Positions 42,658 to 51,694 of a DNA stretch of 64,000 bases are shown here, in pieces. Source of the DNA: CAWHJB01 sp963698715. GTDB taxonomy: Bacteria > Chloroflexota > Anaerolineae > Anaerolineales > UBA4823. The notes under the pieces were generated by a model that was not told where the DNA came from, ran no database searches, and worked only from the letters and a program-made list of their open reading frames with translations. The stretch lies in the NCBI GenBank assembly GCA_963698715.1, contig CAVORW010000004.1, positions 248,001-312,000 of the forward strand. The letters run 5' to 3'. The position numbers and the translations under genes are program-made. Numbering within the stretch: position 1 is the first letter of the stretch; every line of letters starts with the position of its first letter.

Positions 42658-43635
42658 TTAAACCAGGTGACAGGCTACCCAGTGATCGGGAGCTACTTCG
42701 CGCCACTCTGGTGGTTGTTCAGCACAAATTTTCTCTGCCAGCGGGCAGCGCGTACGGAACCGGCAGCCCGAAGGCGGATTTACAGGACTGGGCACATCCC
42801 CTTCTAGAATGATCCGCTGACGCTTCTCTTCCATGACCGGATCGGGGATCGGCACCGCGGACAGCAAGGCCTGGGTGTAAGGATGCAGCGGATGATTGTA
42901 TAACTCATCCCGATCTGCCAGCTCCATCAGTTTGCCCAAGTACATCACCGCCACACGCTTGCTGATATGGCGTACAACGGACAGATCGTGGGCAATAAAC
43001 AAATAAGCCAGTTGAAATTGATCCTGCAAATCTTCGAGCAGGTTGATCACCTGGGCCTGAATAGATACATCCAGAGCCGAAATCGGTTCGTCGCAAACAA
43101 TCAAATCTGGCTGCAAGGCCAGAGCTCGAGCCACCCCAATCCGTTGGCGCTGCCCGCCAGAAAATTCATGCGGGTAGCGGTTTTCCAGGGTCGGACTCAA
43201 GCGCACAATATTCAATAATTCTTCAACCCGCTCGTTGATTTCCTGTCCCTTACCGATTCCGTGAACCTTCATCGGCTCGCTCAGGATCTCATGCACAGTC
43301 ATCCTGGGATTCAAGCTGGCATACGGATCCTGAAAGATCATCTGCATCCTGCGGCGCATCTGGCGCATCTCCTCACCTTTTAACTTGGAGAGATCTCGCC
43401 CTTCGAAGTATACGCTGCCGGCAGTAGGCCGGTACAGCTGCAAGATAGTGCGCCCGGCAGTTGACTTCCCGCAGCCCGATTCGCCTACCAGACCAAAGGT
43501 CTCCGACCGCCGCAAGTCAAAACTGATTCCGTCAACGGCATGCACAACCCCCACCTGCCGTTGAAATACACCCCTTAATATCGGGAAGTACTTTACAAGA
43601 TTTTCCACGCGGAGAATAAGGTTATTGTCAGACAT
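42658..43635 (-). CDS. Oligopeptide ABC transporter ATP-binding protein (OppF type)
   Basis: 325 residues from ATG 43635, which overlaps the stop of the OppD-type gene by eight bases. Walker A GESGCGKST, Q-loop IFQDPYASLNPRM, signature FSGGQRQR, Walker B LIVCDEPISALD and the C-terminal GCRFRTRCPLAEKIC cluster. It is the partner of the OppD-type ATPase. Confidence 0.95.
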   Translation of the reverse strand: MSDNNLILRVENLVKYFPILRGVFQRQVGVVHAVDGISFDLRRSETFGLVGESGCGKSTAGRTILQLYRPTAGSVYFEGRDLSKLKGEEMRQMRRRMQMIFQDPYASLNPRMTVHEILSEPMKVHGIGKGQEINERVEELLNIVRLSPTLENRYPHEFSGGQRQRIGVARALALQPDLIVCDEPISALDVSIQAQVINLLEDLQDQFQLAYLFIAHDLSVVRHISKRVAVMYLGKLMELADRDELYNHPLHPYTQALLSAVPIPDPVMEEKRQRIILEGDVPSPVNPPSGCRFRTRCPLAEKICAEQPPEWREVAPDHWVACHLV

Positions 43636-44635
43636 TGCGCGGTTTCCCTTCTGTGATGTTCCACCAGCAGGCAGCGCGGTGATCGATCCCAACATCCATT
43701 AAAGGAGGATTTTCGGCGCAGCGATCAAATACAAAGGGGCAGCGAGGCGCAAAGGGGCACCCCACTGGCTCCTGGAATAATAATGGCGGCAGTCCCTGAA
43801 TTGTCGCCAGCCGCTCTCGTTCAGCAGCATCCAGGCGCGGCAGGCTTTTCAACAATCCCAGGGTATAAGGGTGCTGTGGCTTGGCATAAACATCTTTTAC
43901 ATTCGCTTCTTCAATAATGTAACCTGCATACATCACCAAAACCCGTTGGGCCAGCCCAGCGATAATTCCCAGATCGTGGGTGATCCAAATGATCGACATA
44001 CCGAGTTCATCCCGCAGTTTTTTAACCAGATCAACTATCTGGGCTTGAATAGTGACATCCAGGGCGGTCGTTGGCTCGTCAGCGATCAAGATTTGCGGGT
44101 TGCAAGACAGTGCAATCGCAATCATGACGCGCTGGCGCATCCCTCCCGAAAATTGGTGTGGATATTGATCTAATCGTTTCTCGGGCTCGGGGATACCGAC
44201 CAGCTGAAGCAGCTCTACTACTCGCTTCATGGCTTCTTGTTTATTCATCCCCATATGAATCATCAGCCCCTCTGCAACCTGTTTCCCAATCGTGATCACC
44301 GGGTTGAGAGAAGTCATTGGGTCCTGAAAGACCATCCCAATCTGGGCCCCTCGCACATGCCGAATTTCTTCCGAAGACAGTTTGACCAGATCATTCTCAT
44401 GAAACATTGCCCGACCACGCACAATCTTTCCAGGTGGTCGGGGGATGAGTTGCAGGATCGATAGCATGGTCACGCTTTTTCCACAGCCGCTCTCGCCCAC
44501 AACACCCAGGGTTTCTCCTTCGTGGAGCGAAAAGCTGACACCGTTGACCGCGAACACGGTACCTTCCGGTGTATGAAAGCGCGTCACCAAATCATCAACT
44601 TCCAGGATAGGGGGACCGCCATTTTGGGATGTCAT
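43628..44635 (-). CDS. Oligopeptide ABC transporter ATP-binding protein (OppD type)
   Basis: 335 residues. Walker A GESGCGKSV, Q-loop VFQDPMTSLNPV, signature FSGGMRQR, Walker B LIADEPTTALDV, and the C-terminal GCPFAPRCPFVFDRC. It heads the minus-strand operon that runs OppD, OppF, binding protein, OppB, OppC. GAGGAG is located 12 bases before the ATG, slightly far. Confidence 0.95.
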   Translation of the reverse strand: MTSQNGGPPILEVDDLVTRFHTPEGTVFAVNGVSFSLHEGETLGVVGESGCGKSVTMLSILQLIPRPPGKIVRGRAMFHENDLVKLSSEEIRHVRGAQIGMVFQDPMTSLNPVITIGKQVAEGLMIHMGMNKQEAMKRVVELLQLVGIPEPEKRLDQYPHQFSGGMRQRVMIAIALSCNPQILIADEPTTALDVTIQAQIVDLVKKLRDELGMSIIWITHDLGIIAGLAQRVLVMYAGYIIEEANVKDVYAKPQHPYTLGLLKSLPRLDAAERERLATIQGLPPLLFQEPVGCPFAPRCPFVFDRCAENPPLMDVGIDHRAACWWNITEGKPRNV

Positions 44636-45132
44636 TCAGTGAGTTTCTCCTCTTGCACTGCAATATTTTTTTACTGCAGCGAATGTACTATTATAACGCA
44701 ATCTAAAATTAGTTCTCCAAGGCGCTTACAGGTGCTCAGGGATCTCTGTGGCGGGGAGAGTATGTAGCGCTATTTTTTGGACGCAGACCCAAAAGGGGAT
44801 TGCACATTTTTAACTACTGCTGACGCTTGAAAAAAGTTCAATAAATCACCCCCAATAGCGTTCCAGACCTCAACAAGTCGGTTTTTACCTGTAAATTGAA
44901 CGTTATCTCAGGCCAAAATAGTGGTCCTGAAAAAGTAATTTTTACACTTTTCATTAATCTTAAATCAACTCAGCGAAAGTTGTGAAACATTGTAAAAACG
45001 TCCGTCCGGATTGATCGTACCACTTGAAAATTATATGGGTGAATGGGCAGAATGTCAATTGGGATAAATCCAGCATTGGAGGCATTTATTGGCTAACCAC
45101 GAACAGATCAACGGTCTTTTCAAACTCCACCA
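44636..45132. other. Intergenic region with promoter and an imperfect hairpin
   Basis: 497 bp between the OppD-type gene and rsgA, both on the minus strand. It holds the promoter listed at 44690 and, near 44738-44800, a degraded palindrome whose left side (TCTGTGGCGGGGAGAGTATG) recalls the element at 60397. No coding region is supported. Confidence 0.55.
44690..44720 (-). promoter_or_regulatory. Probable promoter of the minus-strand opp operon
   Basis: Minus strand TTGGAG (44720-44715), 19-bp spacer, perfect TATAAT (44695-44690). The start would be near 44683, giving a leader of about 47 nt that contains a small CTGCA/TGCAG hairpin. Confidence 0.55.
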
Positions 45133-46056
45133 TTACTCATCATCTCCAAATCGTATCCGCAGGTAAGATTGATAGCGGCGTGGATGGATCTCGCCCAACT
45201 CGACTGCGCTTAAGACCGCGCAACCTGGCTCGTGGACATGGGTGCAGTCACTAAATTGGCATGATTCTACCAGAGGCCGCATCTCAGGAAAATAAGCATC
45301 CAATTCTTCCGGTTCAATATCCCACAATGCCAGCGCCTTTAACCCTGGTGTGTCTGCGACATACCCCCCGCCTTCCACGGGAAAAAGCTCCCGGAAAACA
45401 GTTGTGTGCCGGCCTTTGCTGGTTGCTCCACTGATTTCCTGGTAGGCCAGGCCAAGCCCAGGCTGGATTGAATTCAGCAAACTGGATTTTCCTACGCCGG
45501 ATGGACCAGCGAACACAGATATGTTCCCAAACAGGCGTTCTTTCATGACATCCAGCCCCTGCCCCGTTTTGGCTGAGGAGTAGATGACCTCATATCCAAG
45601 CGTTACGTAGTGGCCGAACAAGGATCGGGCCCTTTCAATCTCAACCAGATCGACTTTATTGGCGATAATAATGGCTGGTAAGTTCTGTTTTTCGGAAATG
45701 ACAAGGAAACGATCCAGCATTCCAAGCCGCGGCTCAGGTTCGGCACAGGCAAACACAAAAAACGCCTGGTCCGGATTGGCAATAATAATCTGCTGGTATT
45801 CACCCTGGGGTTGGGGCGCCATGCGAGAGATCATGCTATGACGTGGTTCAATCACTTCGATCATGCCGGTCTCTGCATCCAATCGGGTGATCCATACCCA
45901 ATCCCCGATGGCTGCCACATCCCCTTCGCGAGGTCCCTGTTTAAGACGCCCACGCAACCGGCAGGCATAATAACCGGTTTCTGTTTTAACTGTAAAAAAC
46001 CCCGACTGAGTACGGACGATCAGACCTTTTTGCTGGGGTGCATTTGAGTCGCTCAC
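45133..46056 (-). CDS. rsgA: Ribosome small subunit-dependent GTPase A
   Basis: 307 residues from GTG 46056. N-terminal OB fold (VRTQSGFFTVKTETGYYACRLRGRLK split), circularly permuted GTPase domain with ANKVDL (G4), SSAKTGQGLD (G5), GPSGVGKSSLLN (G1) and DTPGLKAL (G3), and a C-terminal zinc knuckle (CQFSDCTHVHEPGC). It acts in late 30S subunit assembly. The start follows the PBP stop by 14 bases, so it is probably cotranscribed with that gene. Confidence 0.97.
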   Translation of the reverse strand: MSDSNAPQQKGLIVRTQSGFFTVKTETGYYACRLRGRLKQGPREGDVAAIGDWVWITRLDAETGMIEVIEPRHSMISRMAPQPQGEYQQIIIANPDQAFFVFACAEPEPRLGMLDRFLVISEKQNLPAIIIANKVDLVEIERARSLFGHYVTLGYEVIYSSAKTGQGLDVMKERLFGNISVFAGPSGVGKSSLLNSIQPGLGLAYQEISGATSKGRHTTVFRELFPVEGGGYVADTPGLKALALWDIEPEELDAYFPEMRPLVESCQFSDCTHVHEPGCAVLSAVELGEIHPRRYQSYLRIRFGDDE

Positions 46057-46070
46057 TTATCACTATCCGA

Positions 46071-48278
46071 TCAAGGTGCTGGTGTTTCTGCGGCACTCTC
46101 AGCCGCAGGTGTGCTGGTCACATTGTAAGCCGATTCCCAGGGATATAAACGCCCTGGAGCGCCTCTGAAGTAGAGCTCAACAATCCGGCGAAAGACAGGC
46201 GCGGCATAGTCAGAACCCTCACCGACATTCTCAACTACAACTGCGATCGCGATATCGGATAGATCCTGCCGCTCCTCAAAGGTATAGCCAGCAAACCAGG
46301 CATGTGGCAAACCTGAGCCTGACTGAGCAGTACCGGTTTTGCCGGCCACATTGATATTCAAACCGCTGAAGACATGGTAAGCTGTCCCTCGCGGTTGAGC
46401 GCTGGATACCACGCCGACCATAGCCTCTTTAAGGGTTTGCAGTGTTGCCTGGCTGACCGGCAGTTCAGCCCGTACTTGTGCTTCAAAGGTAAATAGATCC
46501 TCGCCATCCGGGGGGGCGATGCGCTCAACGACTTGAGGCCGGTATAAGGTACCGCCATTACCCAGGGCCGCAACGAAATCAGCTACCTGCAAAGGAGTCA
46601 CCAGCAGAGCACCCTGGCCGATTGAGCCATTGGTTGCATCCAGCTCGCTTTCTGGGTCAGGGACCTGGCCCGCGAGTTCATTGATGCCTTCTAATCCGGT
46701 TGGAGCTCCCAGGCCAAACCCACGCGCCATATCGGAGACGGCGGTTTTCAATCCCTGGTTATACAAACCCAGGCCGATATGATAAAAAAATGGGTTACAC
46801 GAACGGATTAGCCCCTGTGGTAAAGTCAACAAACCACTGGCAGGAAATTCCAATTCATAAGTCCAATCATATAAGGTTATACCCGCCAGCTCGTTGAACG
46901 TCCAGCCACAATTATAGGTATACTCCGGGGTGTATAAACCGCTTTCAAGTGCCGCAGCCACTGTGATAATTTTAAACACAGAACCAAGGGGATATTGTCC
47001 CATGCTGGCTCGATTAAAAAGCGGCTGATCCTGACTGGCCATCTCGTTCAACAAAGTAAAGCTGTTGTAGTTTACCGGTTCAAATGCATTTGGATCAAAA
47101 CTCGGAGATGATGCTATCGCCAGTACTCGGCCAGTATCTCGCTCCAAAACAACTGCTGCACCCCGGAAATTGCCCAAAGCGTTCTGTACCTCTGACTGGA
47201 AATCTCGCTCCAGGGTTGTATAAACGGCCTGAGATGGTTGAGCGGAAGACTTTGCCAGACGCGTAACCGGCTGACCCTGCGGGCTCAACACGTACAATGT
47301 CCCGCCGCGTTTACCAGCCAGATACTGCTCGCCCCACTTTTCTAAACCATCCCGACCCACGCGCTCATCCTGGCGGTATCCGAGGCGTTTATAGGCTTCA
47401 ACTTCGTCGGGCTGAATCGCGCTGACATAGCCCACAACATGCGGGGCGATACCACCATCAAAGTAATAGCGCGATTTATAGGAGCTCAAAACCAAGCCGC
47501 TGAAACTGGACAGATCCTCATAATTACGGGCAATTTGATCAGCGGGCACTTCCGCTAACGGAAGGTACCAGCCGGCTCCGGCGGGGAAATTTTCGTACAT
47601 GGCCTGAATCGTATCGGCCCGCAAGCCGGTCAGGCGAACCAGCCAGCCAAACAAATCATCTGCCTGTTCAGGGTCGAGGTTATCAGGATAAAGTCCGATT
47701 GCTGTCGCATTGGCTTGCGCCACAAGGGCATGCGCTTCTCGATCGTAGATATTAGCGCGCGCAGGAATATCTAAATCCATCGCCAGGTAATTTCCACCAG
47801 CCAGTTGTGGGTGTATCAGGGTGTCATCCCACTTAACTCGCCACTGACCCTGGTCCAGACCTAGATTCATTAGCGTATCTGCCTGAATATCTCCTACCAG
47901 GATGCTCTTTAATATGACCCGGTAGCTTACCTGGGCTGTATCAGGATTGGTCAACGAGGAGAGAATTTCGTAATTCACGCTCTTTAACGCTGCCTCGGCT
48001 GTGATACTGCGGTAATGCCGGGTAAACTCTTCCTCACTGAGCGCATCTTTGCTGACCGAGGTCAATAAGGAATACATGGTGCTGTAATCCTCAGCTTTCC
48101 ACGCATCCAAATAGGTGCGAGCCGTCACTTTTACATCCGGCGCGCTGGTTTTATAAATACCGGGTGCAGCCAATGTACTGGCAACTGGCGGTGTGGGTGT
48201 AGCAACTAATTCGGGCGCCATGCTGCAACCAGTAATAAGCATGACTACCAGGAATGAACACCAATGTCTGAAATTCAT
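46071..48278 (-). CDS. Class B penicillin-binding protein with MecA-like N-terminal domain
   Basis: 735 residues. A lipoprotein signal (LVVMLITGC, Cys18) replaces the usual membrane anchor. Residues about 45-155 match the NTF2-like MecA_N domain, followed by the PBP dimerisation region (IPARANIYDREAHALVA, RYYFDGGIAPHVVGYV). Transpeptidase motifs: Ser433-x-x-Lys436 (LGSVFKI), Ser493-Cys-Asn495 and Lys647-Thr-Gly (VAGKTGTAQ). It cross-links peptidoglycan. The order MecA_N, dimer, transpeptidase resembles PBP2a-like enzymes, which often have reduced beta-lactam affinity; that property is not shown here. Confidence 0.93.
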   Translation of the reverse strand: MNFRHWCSFLVVMLITGCSMAPELVATPTPPVASTLAAPGIYKTSAPDVKVTARTYLDAWKAEDYSTMYSLLTSVSKDALSEEEFTRHYRSITAEAALKSVNYEILSSLTNPDTAQVSYRVILKSILVGDIQADTLMNLGLDQGQWRVKWDDTLIHPQLAGGNYLAMDLDIPARANIYDREAHALVAQANATAIGLYPDNLDPEQADDLFGWLVRLTGLRADTIQAMYENFPAGAGWYLPLAEVPADQIARNYEDLSSFSGLVLSSYKSRYYFDGGIAPHVVGYVSAIQPDEVEAYKRLGYRQDERVGRDGLEKWGEQYLAGKRGGTLYVLSPQGQPVTRLAKSSAQPSQAVYTTLERDFQSEVQNALGNFRGAAVVLERDTGRVLAIASSPSFDPNAFEPVNYNSFTLLNEMASQDQPLFNRASMGQYPLGSVFKIITVAAALESGLYTPEYTYNCGWTFNELAGITLYDWTYELEFPASGLLTLPQGLIRSCNPFFYHIGLGLYNQGLKTAVSDMARGFGLGAPTGLEGINELAGQVPDPESELDATNGSIGQGALLVTPLQVADFVAALGNGGTLYRPQVVERIAPPDGEDLFTFEAQVRAELPVSQATLQTLKEAMVGVVSSAQPRGTAYHVFSGLNINVAGKTGTAQSGSGLPHAWFAGYTFEERQDLSDIAIAVVVENVGEGSDYAAPVFRRIVELYFRGAPGRLYPWESAYNVTSTPAAESAAETPAP

Positions 48279-48389
48279 CGTAATATCTCGTATCTGCTTC
48301 GAAGAAAAACCCGGTTTTAGGGATAAGTGGCGAGCAAATGTGCGCTATTTTTTCTCAAAACCCGAGTTGCCTCGATTAAAGTAACCCTG

Positions 48390-49067
48390 CTATTGTAGTT
48401 CCAAAATCTCATCAAAAACCGTGCATTCGAAGTTCAAAGTTTGCTGGCAGCTGGTTGGGATATCGTTATGAGGTTTAATCCCAAATCGCTGAAGTGTGCG
48501 TGTCAGGTGGCAAAGGGGCAGCCCAACTACATTGGCATAACAGCCTGAGAGGCTTTCCACTGGGTGAAAACCAGAATGCTGGATGGCATACCCCCCCGCT
48601 TTATCAAATGGATCGCCGCTGGCAATGTAGGCTTCAATTTCGTTGTCAGTATAAGCCCGCATCGGCACATCGGTCACGCATAGATCACTATAGAGCAAGA
48701 GGTCGGCTGTGCTATAAACAGCCAGAGCTGTATAGACTTGATGTGTTTTGCCGCGCAGTTGCACAAGCATATCCCGGGCCTCTTCTGGATTCCCAGGTTT
48801 TCCAAGTATGACCGAAGAATTTTTCCCAGCATTGTCTTTAACGGTACCAACAACCGTCGTATCGGCTGCGATAATGATTGCCTCCTGAGGCGCGTCCTCT
48901 GTAGCGACTTTCGCTTTGGCCTTAGCCAGACGCATAACGTAATCCCACGGTCGTTCACCCGGCAATGGCTGTTCGTCAATATCTGCTGGCCGGACCTCAA
49001 AAATCCATCCCCCCAAAGCCAGCAGCTGCTTGCGCCGGGGGGAATTAGATGCTAAAAGTATTCTCAC
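48390..49067 (-). CDS. maf: Maf-family nucleoside triphosphate pyrophosphatase
   Basis: 225 residues, with about 25 more at the C-terminus than usual. GTG start at 49067 gives ILLASNSPRRKQLLALGG, the conserved opening of Maf. Other motifs: ADTTVVG and the region DPFDKAGGYAIQ. Family enzymes hydrolyse non-canonical or bulky NTPs such as dTTP, UTP or modified bases and are linked to division arrest. A -10-like hexamer lies seven bases upstream, so it may be leaderless. Confidence 0.94.
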   Translation of the reverse strand: MRILLASNSPRRKQLLALGGWIFEVRPADIDEQPLPGERPWDYVMRLAKAKAKVATEDAPQEAIIIAADTTVVGTVKDNAGKNSSVILGKPGNPEEARDMLVQLRGKTHQVYTALAVYSTADLLLYSDLCVTDVPMRAYTDNEIEAYIASGDPFDKAGGYAIQHSGFHPVESLSGCYANVVGLPLCHLTRTLQRFGIKPHNDIPTSCQQTLNFECTVFDEILELQ

Positions 49068-49421
49068 TTTGCGGATTCTAACACATTCCTCCTTCCTGGT
49101 TTTGCCCCGCTTCCATTAGCAGCATTCAAGGTTTGCAGATGTTTTTTCATTAGGTTTGTACGGTGGGCTCTCAACCGGTCTGGCCACCAATCAATAACTT
49201 TAACTGTGATGAAACTCTGGGCTGGATTCCCACCAGAGCTTTATCATAGTCGCAGCCGGTATGGCTATCAACACCAGCAGGAAAAAATATTTCTGTGGGA
49301 TTCCAAGTAAATTCCCTTGAATCGGCTCTTCAGACATTTGTGTGAAGTTGCTCCACAGTCTTTCCCAAAGAGCCCTGGATTCTTCACCCAAGAAGTTGTA
49401 GAATTAGACTAGTATAAACAA
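49068..49421. other. Intergenic region between maf and xpt with no supported gene
   Basis: The divergent spacing must hold promoters for maf (minus) and xpt (plus). A 63-codon frame at 49200-49391 encodes one hydrophobic segment but begins with TTG and has no ribosome binding site, so it is not called. Confidence 0.5.
49075..49080 (-). promoter_or_regulatory. -10-like element directly upstream of maf
   Basis: TAGAAT on the minus strand, seven bases before the GTG start. No Shine-Dalgarno sequence is present, which suggests a leaderless transcript. Confidence 0.4.
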
Positions 49422-49515
49422 GTGGGGAGCGAAATATTCATAGGTGAAAAGGCGCACGCCTGGGAGAACCCCTCCGAAGCCCGATATCCTCACGCCAACC
49501 CTACCAGGAGGCACG
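49422..49515 (+). promoter_or_regulatory. Structured leader of xpt-guaA (candidate cis-regulatory RNA)
   Basis: GTGGGGA (49422-49428) can pair with TCCTCAC (49487-49493), enclosing AGGCG/CGCCT (49450-49461) and GGAG/CTCC (49463-49474) hairpins. Downstream, CCT at 49500-49503 can pair with part of AGGAGG (49506-49511), the ribosome binding site of xpt. The conserved core of the classical purine riboswitch is not present. Regulation by guanine nucleotides would make sense for these genes but is only inferred. Confidence 0.3.
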
Positions 49516-50094
49516 ATGAGAGCACTGGTCGATCGAATATTGAAAGACGGGAAGAACCTTGGTAATGGAATCTTGAAAGTGGACGGATTTATCAACCATC
49601 AGGTAGACCCAGAGCTAATGGATGCCTGCGGCCTGGCCTTTGCCAAGCTTTTCGAATCGATTAGCGCAACGAAGATCCTGACTGCAGAAATTTCCGGGAT
49701 TGCCCCCGCCTTGACTACCGGCATTCATATGAAACTACCAGTGGTTTATGCTCGAAAACACAAACCAATTACAATGCCAGACCAGGTATTCCTCACCCTG
49801 ACACCCTCGCATACCAAAGGCCGCACGGTTGAGTTGATCATCTCGCCCGAATATCTGGCCGGCGGCGAGCAAGTTCTGATCATCGATGATTTTCTAGCCA
49901 GTGGAGCTACCATCCTGGGGCTTATCCGGTTGGCTCAGGCAGCCGGTGCCAGGATTGTGGGAGTGGGCGCTCTGGTGGAAAAAACGTTCGAAGGTGGTCG
50001 TCAGGCTCTCAGTCACTTGAATGTACCGGTCCATTCCCTGGCCCGGGTTAGCTCTATGGAAGGTGACATCATCTCGTTCGAAGACAGCGATTAA
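49516..50094 (+). CDS. xpt: Xanthine phosphoribosyltransferase
   Basis: 192 residues from ATG 49516, four bases after AGGAGG; the longer open frame begins at a GTG without such a site. MRALVDRILKDGKN and VDGFINHQVDPELM match Xpt of Firmicutes. The PRPP-binding motif is VLIIDDFLASGAT. It makes XMP from xanthine and PRPP, feeding GuaA. The length is near the 194 residues of the Bacillus protein. It starts an operon with guaA (five-base gap). Confidence 0.93.
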   Translation: MRALVDRILKDGKNLGNGILKVDGFINHQVDPELMDACGLAFAKLFESISATKILTAEISGIAPALTTGIHMKLPVVYARKHKPITMPDQVFLTLTPSHTKGRTVELIISPEYLAGGEQVLIIDDFLASGATILGLIRLAQAAGARIVGVGALVEKTFEGGRQALSHLNVPVHSLARVSSMEGDIISFEDSD

Positions 50095-50099
50095 CAAAG

Positions 50100-51659
50100 A
50101 TGATCGATTCTATCGCCATTCTCGATTTTGGCTCGCAGTACGCACAACTGATTGCCAGGCGGGTTCGCGAACTCCAGGTATATTGTGAGCTCTTTCCATG
50201 GGACGTCCCTTCGAACGAGGTGCTGCGCATCAAGCCCAAAGGTTTTATCCTCTCTGGTGGGCCAGCTTCCGTCTATGCCCCGGATGCCCCCTCCATCCTT
50301 AACTATATCCTTGCCAGCAGGTTGCCAATCCTTGGGATCTGTTATGGAATGCAGGCGCTGACTCACGCACTGGGCGGCAGTGTAGCAGCCTCAACTGAGC
50401 GAGAATATGGCCCAGCAGAGATATCCACGGTCAAAGACAACCCATTATTAGCACAGGGAATCCAGTCAGTTTGGATGTCTCATGGCGACCGGATTGAAAC
50501 CCCGCCGCCCGGCTTTGAAGTGCTTGCCCGCAGCCAGAACTCTCCAGTGGCCGCCCTCGGCGACTTGCAGAGAAACTATTTTGGGGTACAGTTCCATCCA
50601 GAAGTCCACCACACCCCGGCGGGTAAAGAAATCCTGCGGCGCTTTGTTGTGGATGTCTGCCACGCCAATCCGGGCTGGACACCCCAATCGATTGTCACCG
50701 AGTGTGTTTCCCAAATCAAAGAGCAAGTCGGCGACCAACCTGTAATCTCTGCTGTCAGCGGAGGGGTTGACTCGAGTGTTGCCACCGCGATGGTCCAGAA
50801 GGCTGTCGGAGATCAACTGGCTGCGGTGTTTGTAGATACTGGCCTGCTGCGGGCGGGTGAAGCTCGCCAGGTGGTGCAGGCACTCAACCAAAATCTAGGA
50901 GTGGAACTTTTTGTTGTAAACGCCGTAGATACATATATGAGCGCCTTACGCGGCGTGACGGACCCTGAACAAAAACGGCGAATCATTGGTGAGCTTTTTA
51001 TCCGTATTTTCGAACAGCAAGCTCGCAAGATGGGGTCACCCCGTTTCCTGGTACAGGGCACGATTTATCCGGATGTGGTCGAATCCAGTGCTCCGGATCG
51101 AGCTAAAGCTCAGCGCATCAAGACCCACCATAATGTTGGTGGGTTGCCAGAAGATATGGCGTTCCAACTGGTTGAGCCGCTCCGGTACCTTTTTAAAGAT
51201 GAGGTCAGAGCTGCAGGTGAAACGCTGGGGTTACCGGCTTCGCTGGTCTGGAGGCAGCCTTTTCCGGGGCCAGGATTGGCAGTCCGCTGCCTGGGTGAAG
51301 TGACCGCTGAAAGAATCAGCCGGCTGCGTGCTTCAGACGCAATCCTGACGGAAGAACTGGCTGCAGCCGGACTTCTGCGTATGAGACAGCATCCAGACGG
51401 TTCGCAGGGAACAGCGCAGGCATTTGCAGTATTGTTGCCCGTCCAATCCGTAGGGGTGATGGGCGATCAGCGCACTTATCAGGAAGCCATTGCTATTCGG
51501 GCAGTGACAACCGAAGATTTTATGACAGCTGATTGGGCTCGCCTGCCGCACGATTTGCTGTCTCGAATCGCCAATCGAATTGTGAATGAGGTTGCCGGTA
51601 TCAACCGGGTCGTATATGATATAACCAGCAAACCGCCCGCGACGATAGAGTGGGAATAA
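50100..51659 (+). CDS. guaA: GMP synthase (glutamine-hydrolysing)
   Basis: 519 residues. The class I glutamine amidotransferase domain has ILDFGSQYAQLIARRVREL (start), nucleophile Cys in GICYGMQ, and His/Glu in FHPEVHHT. The ATP pyrophosphatase domain has SGGVDSSV, and the C-terminal dimerisation domain ends in DITSKPPATIEWE. It converts XMP to GMP. It follows xpt directly, so xanthine salvage leads straight to GMP. No obvious Shine-Dalgarno sequence; translation is probably coupled. Confidence 0.97.
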   Translation: MIDSIAILDFGSQYAQLIARRVRELQVYCELFPWDVPSNEVLRIKPKGFILSGGPASVYAPDAPSILNYILASRLPILGICYGMQALTHALGGSVAASTEREYGPAEISTVKDNPLLAQGIQSVWMSHGDRIETPPPGFEVLARSQNSPVAALGDLQRNYFGVQFHPEVHHTPAGKEILRRFVVDVCHANPGWTPQSIVTECVSQIKEQVGDQPVISAVSGGVDSSVATAMVQKAVGDQLAAVFVDTGLLRAGEARQVVQALNQNLGVELFVVNAVDTYMSALRGVTDPEQKRRIIGELFIRIFEQQARKMGSPRFLVQGTIYPDVVESSAPDRAKAQRIKTHHNVGGLPEDMAFQLVEPLRYLFKDEVRAAGETLGLPASLVWRQPFPGPGLAVRCLGEVTAERISRLRASDAILTEELAAAGLLRMRQHPDGSQGTAQAFAVLLPVQSVGVMGDQRTYQEAIAIRAVTTEDFMTADWARLPHDLLSRIANRIVNEVAGINRVVYDITSKPPATIEWE

Positions 51660-51694
51660 TCGATAGACGCAGAACATTGGAAAGGAGAATAACA

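Noticed and set aside
49200..49391. 63-codon minus-strand frame with one hydrophobic segment between maf and xpt
   Set aside because: TTG start without a ribosome binding site, overlapping the expected promoter region of xpt; cannot be supported without homologues.
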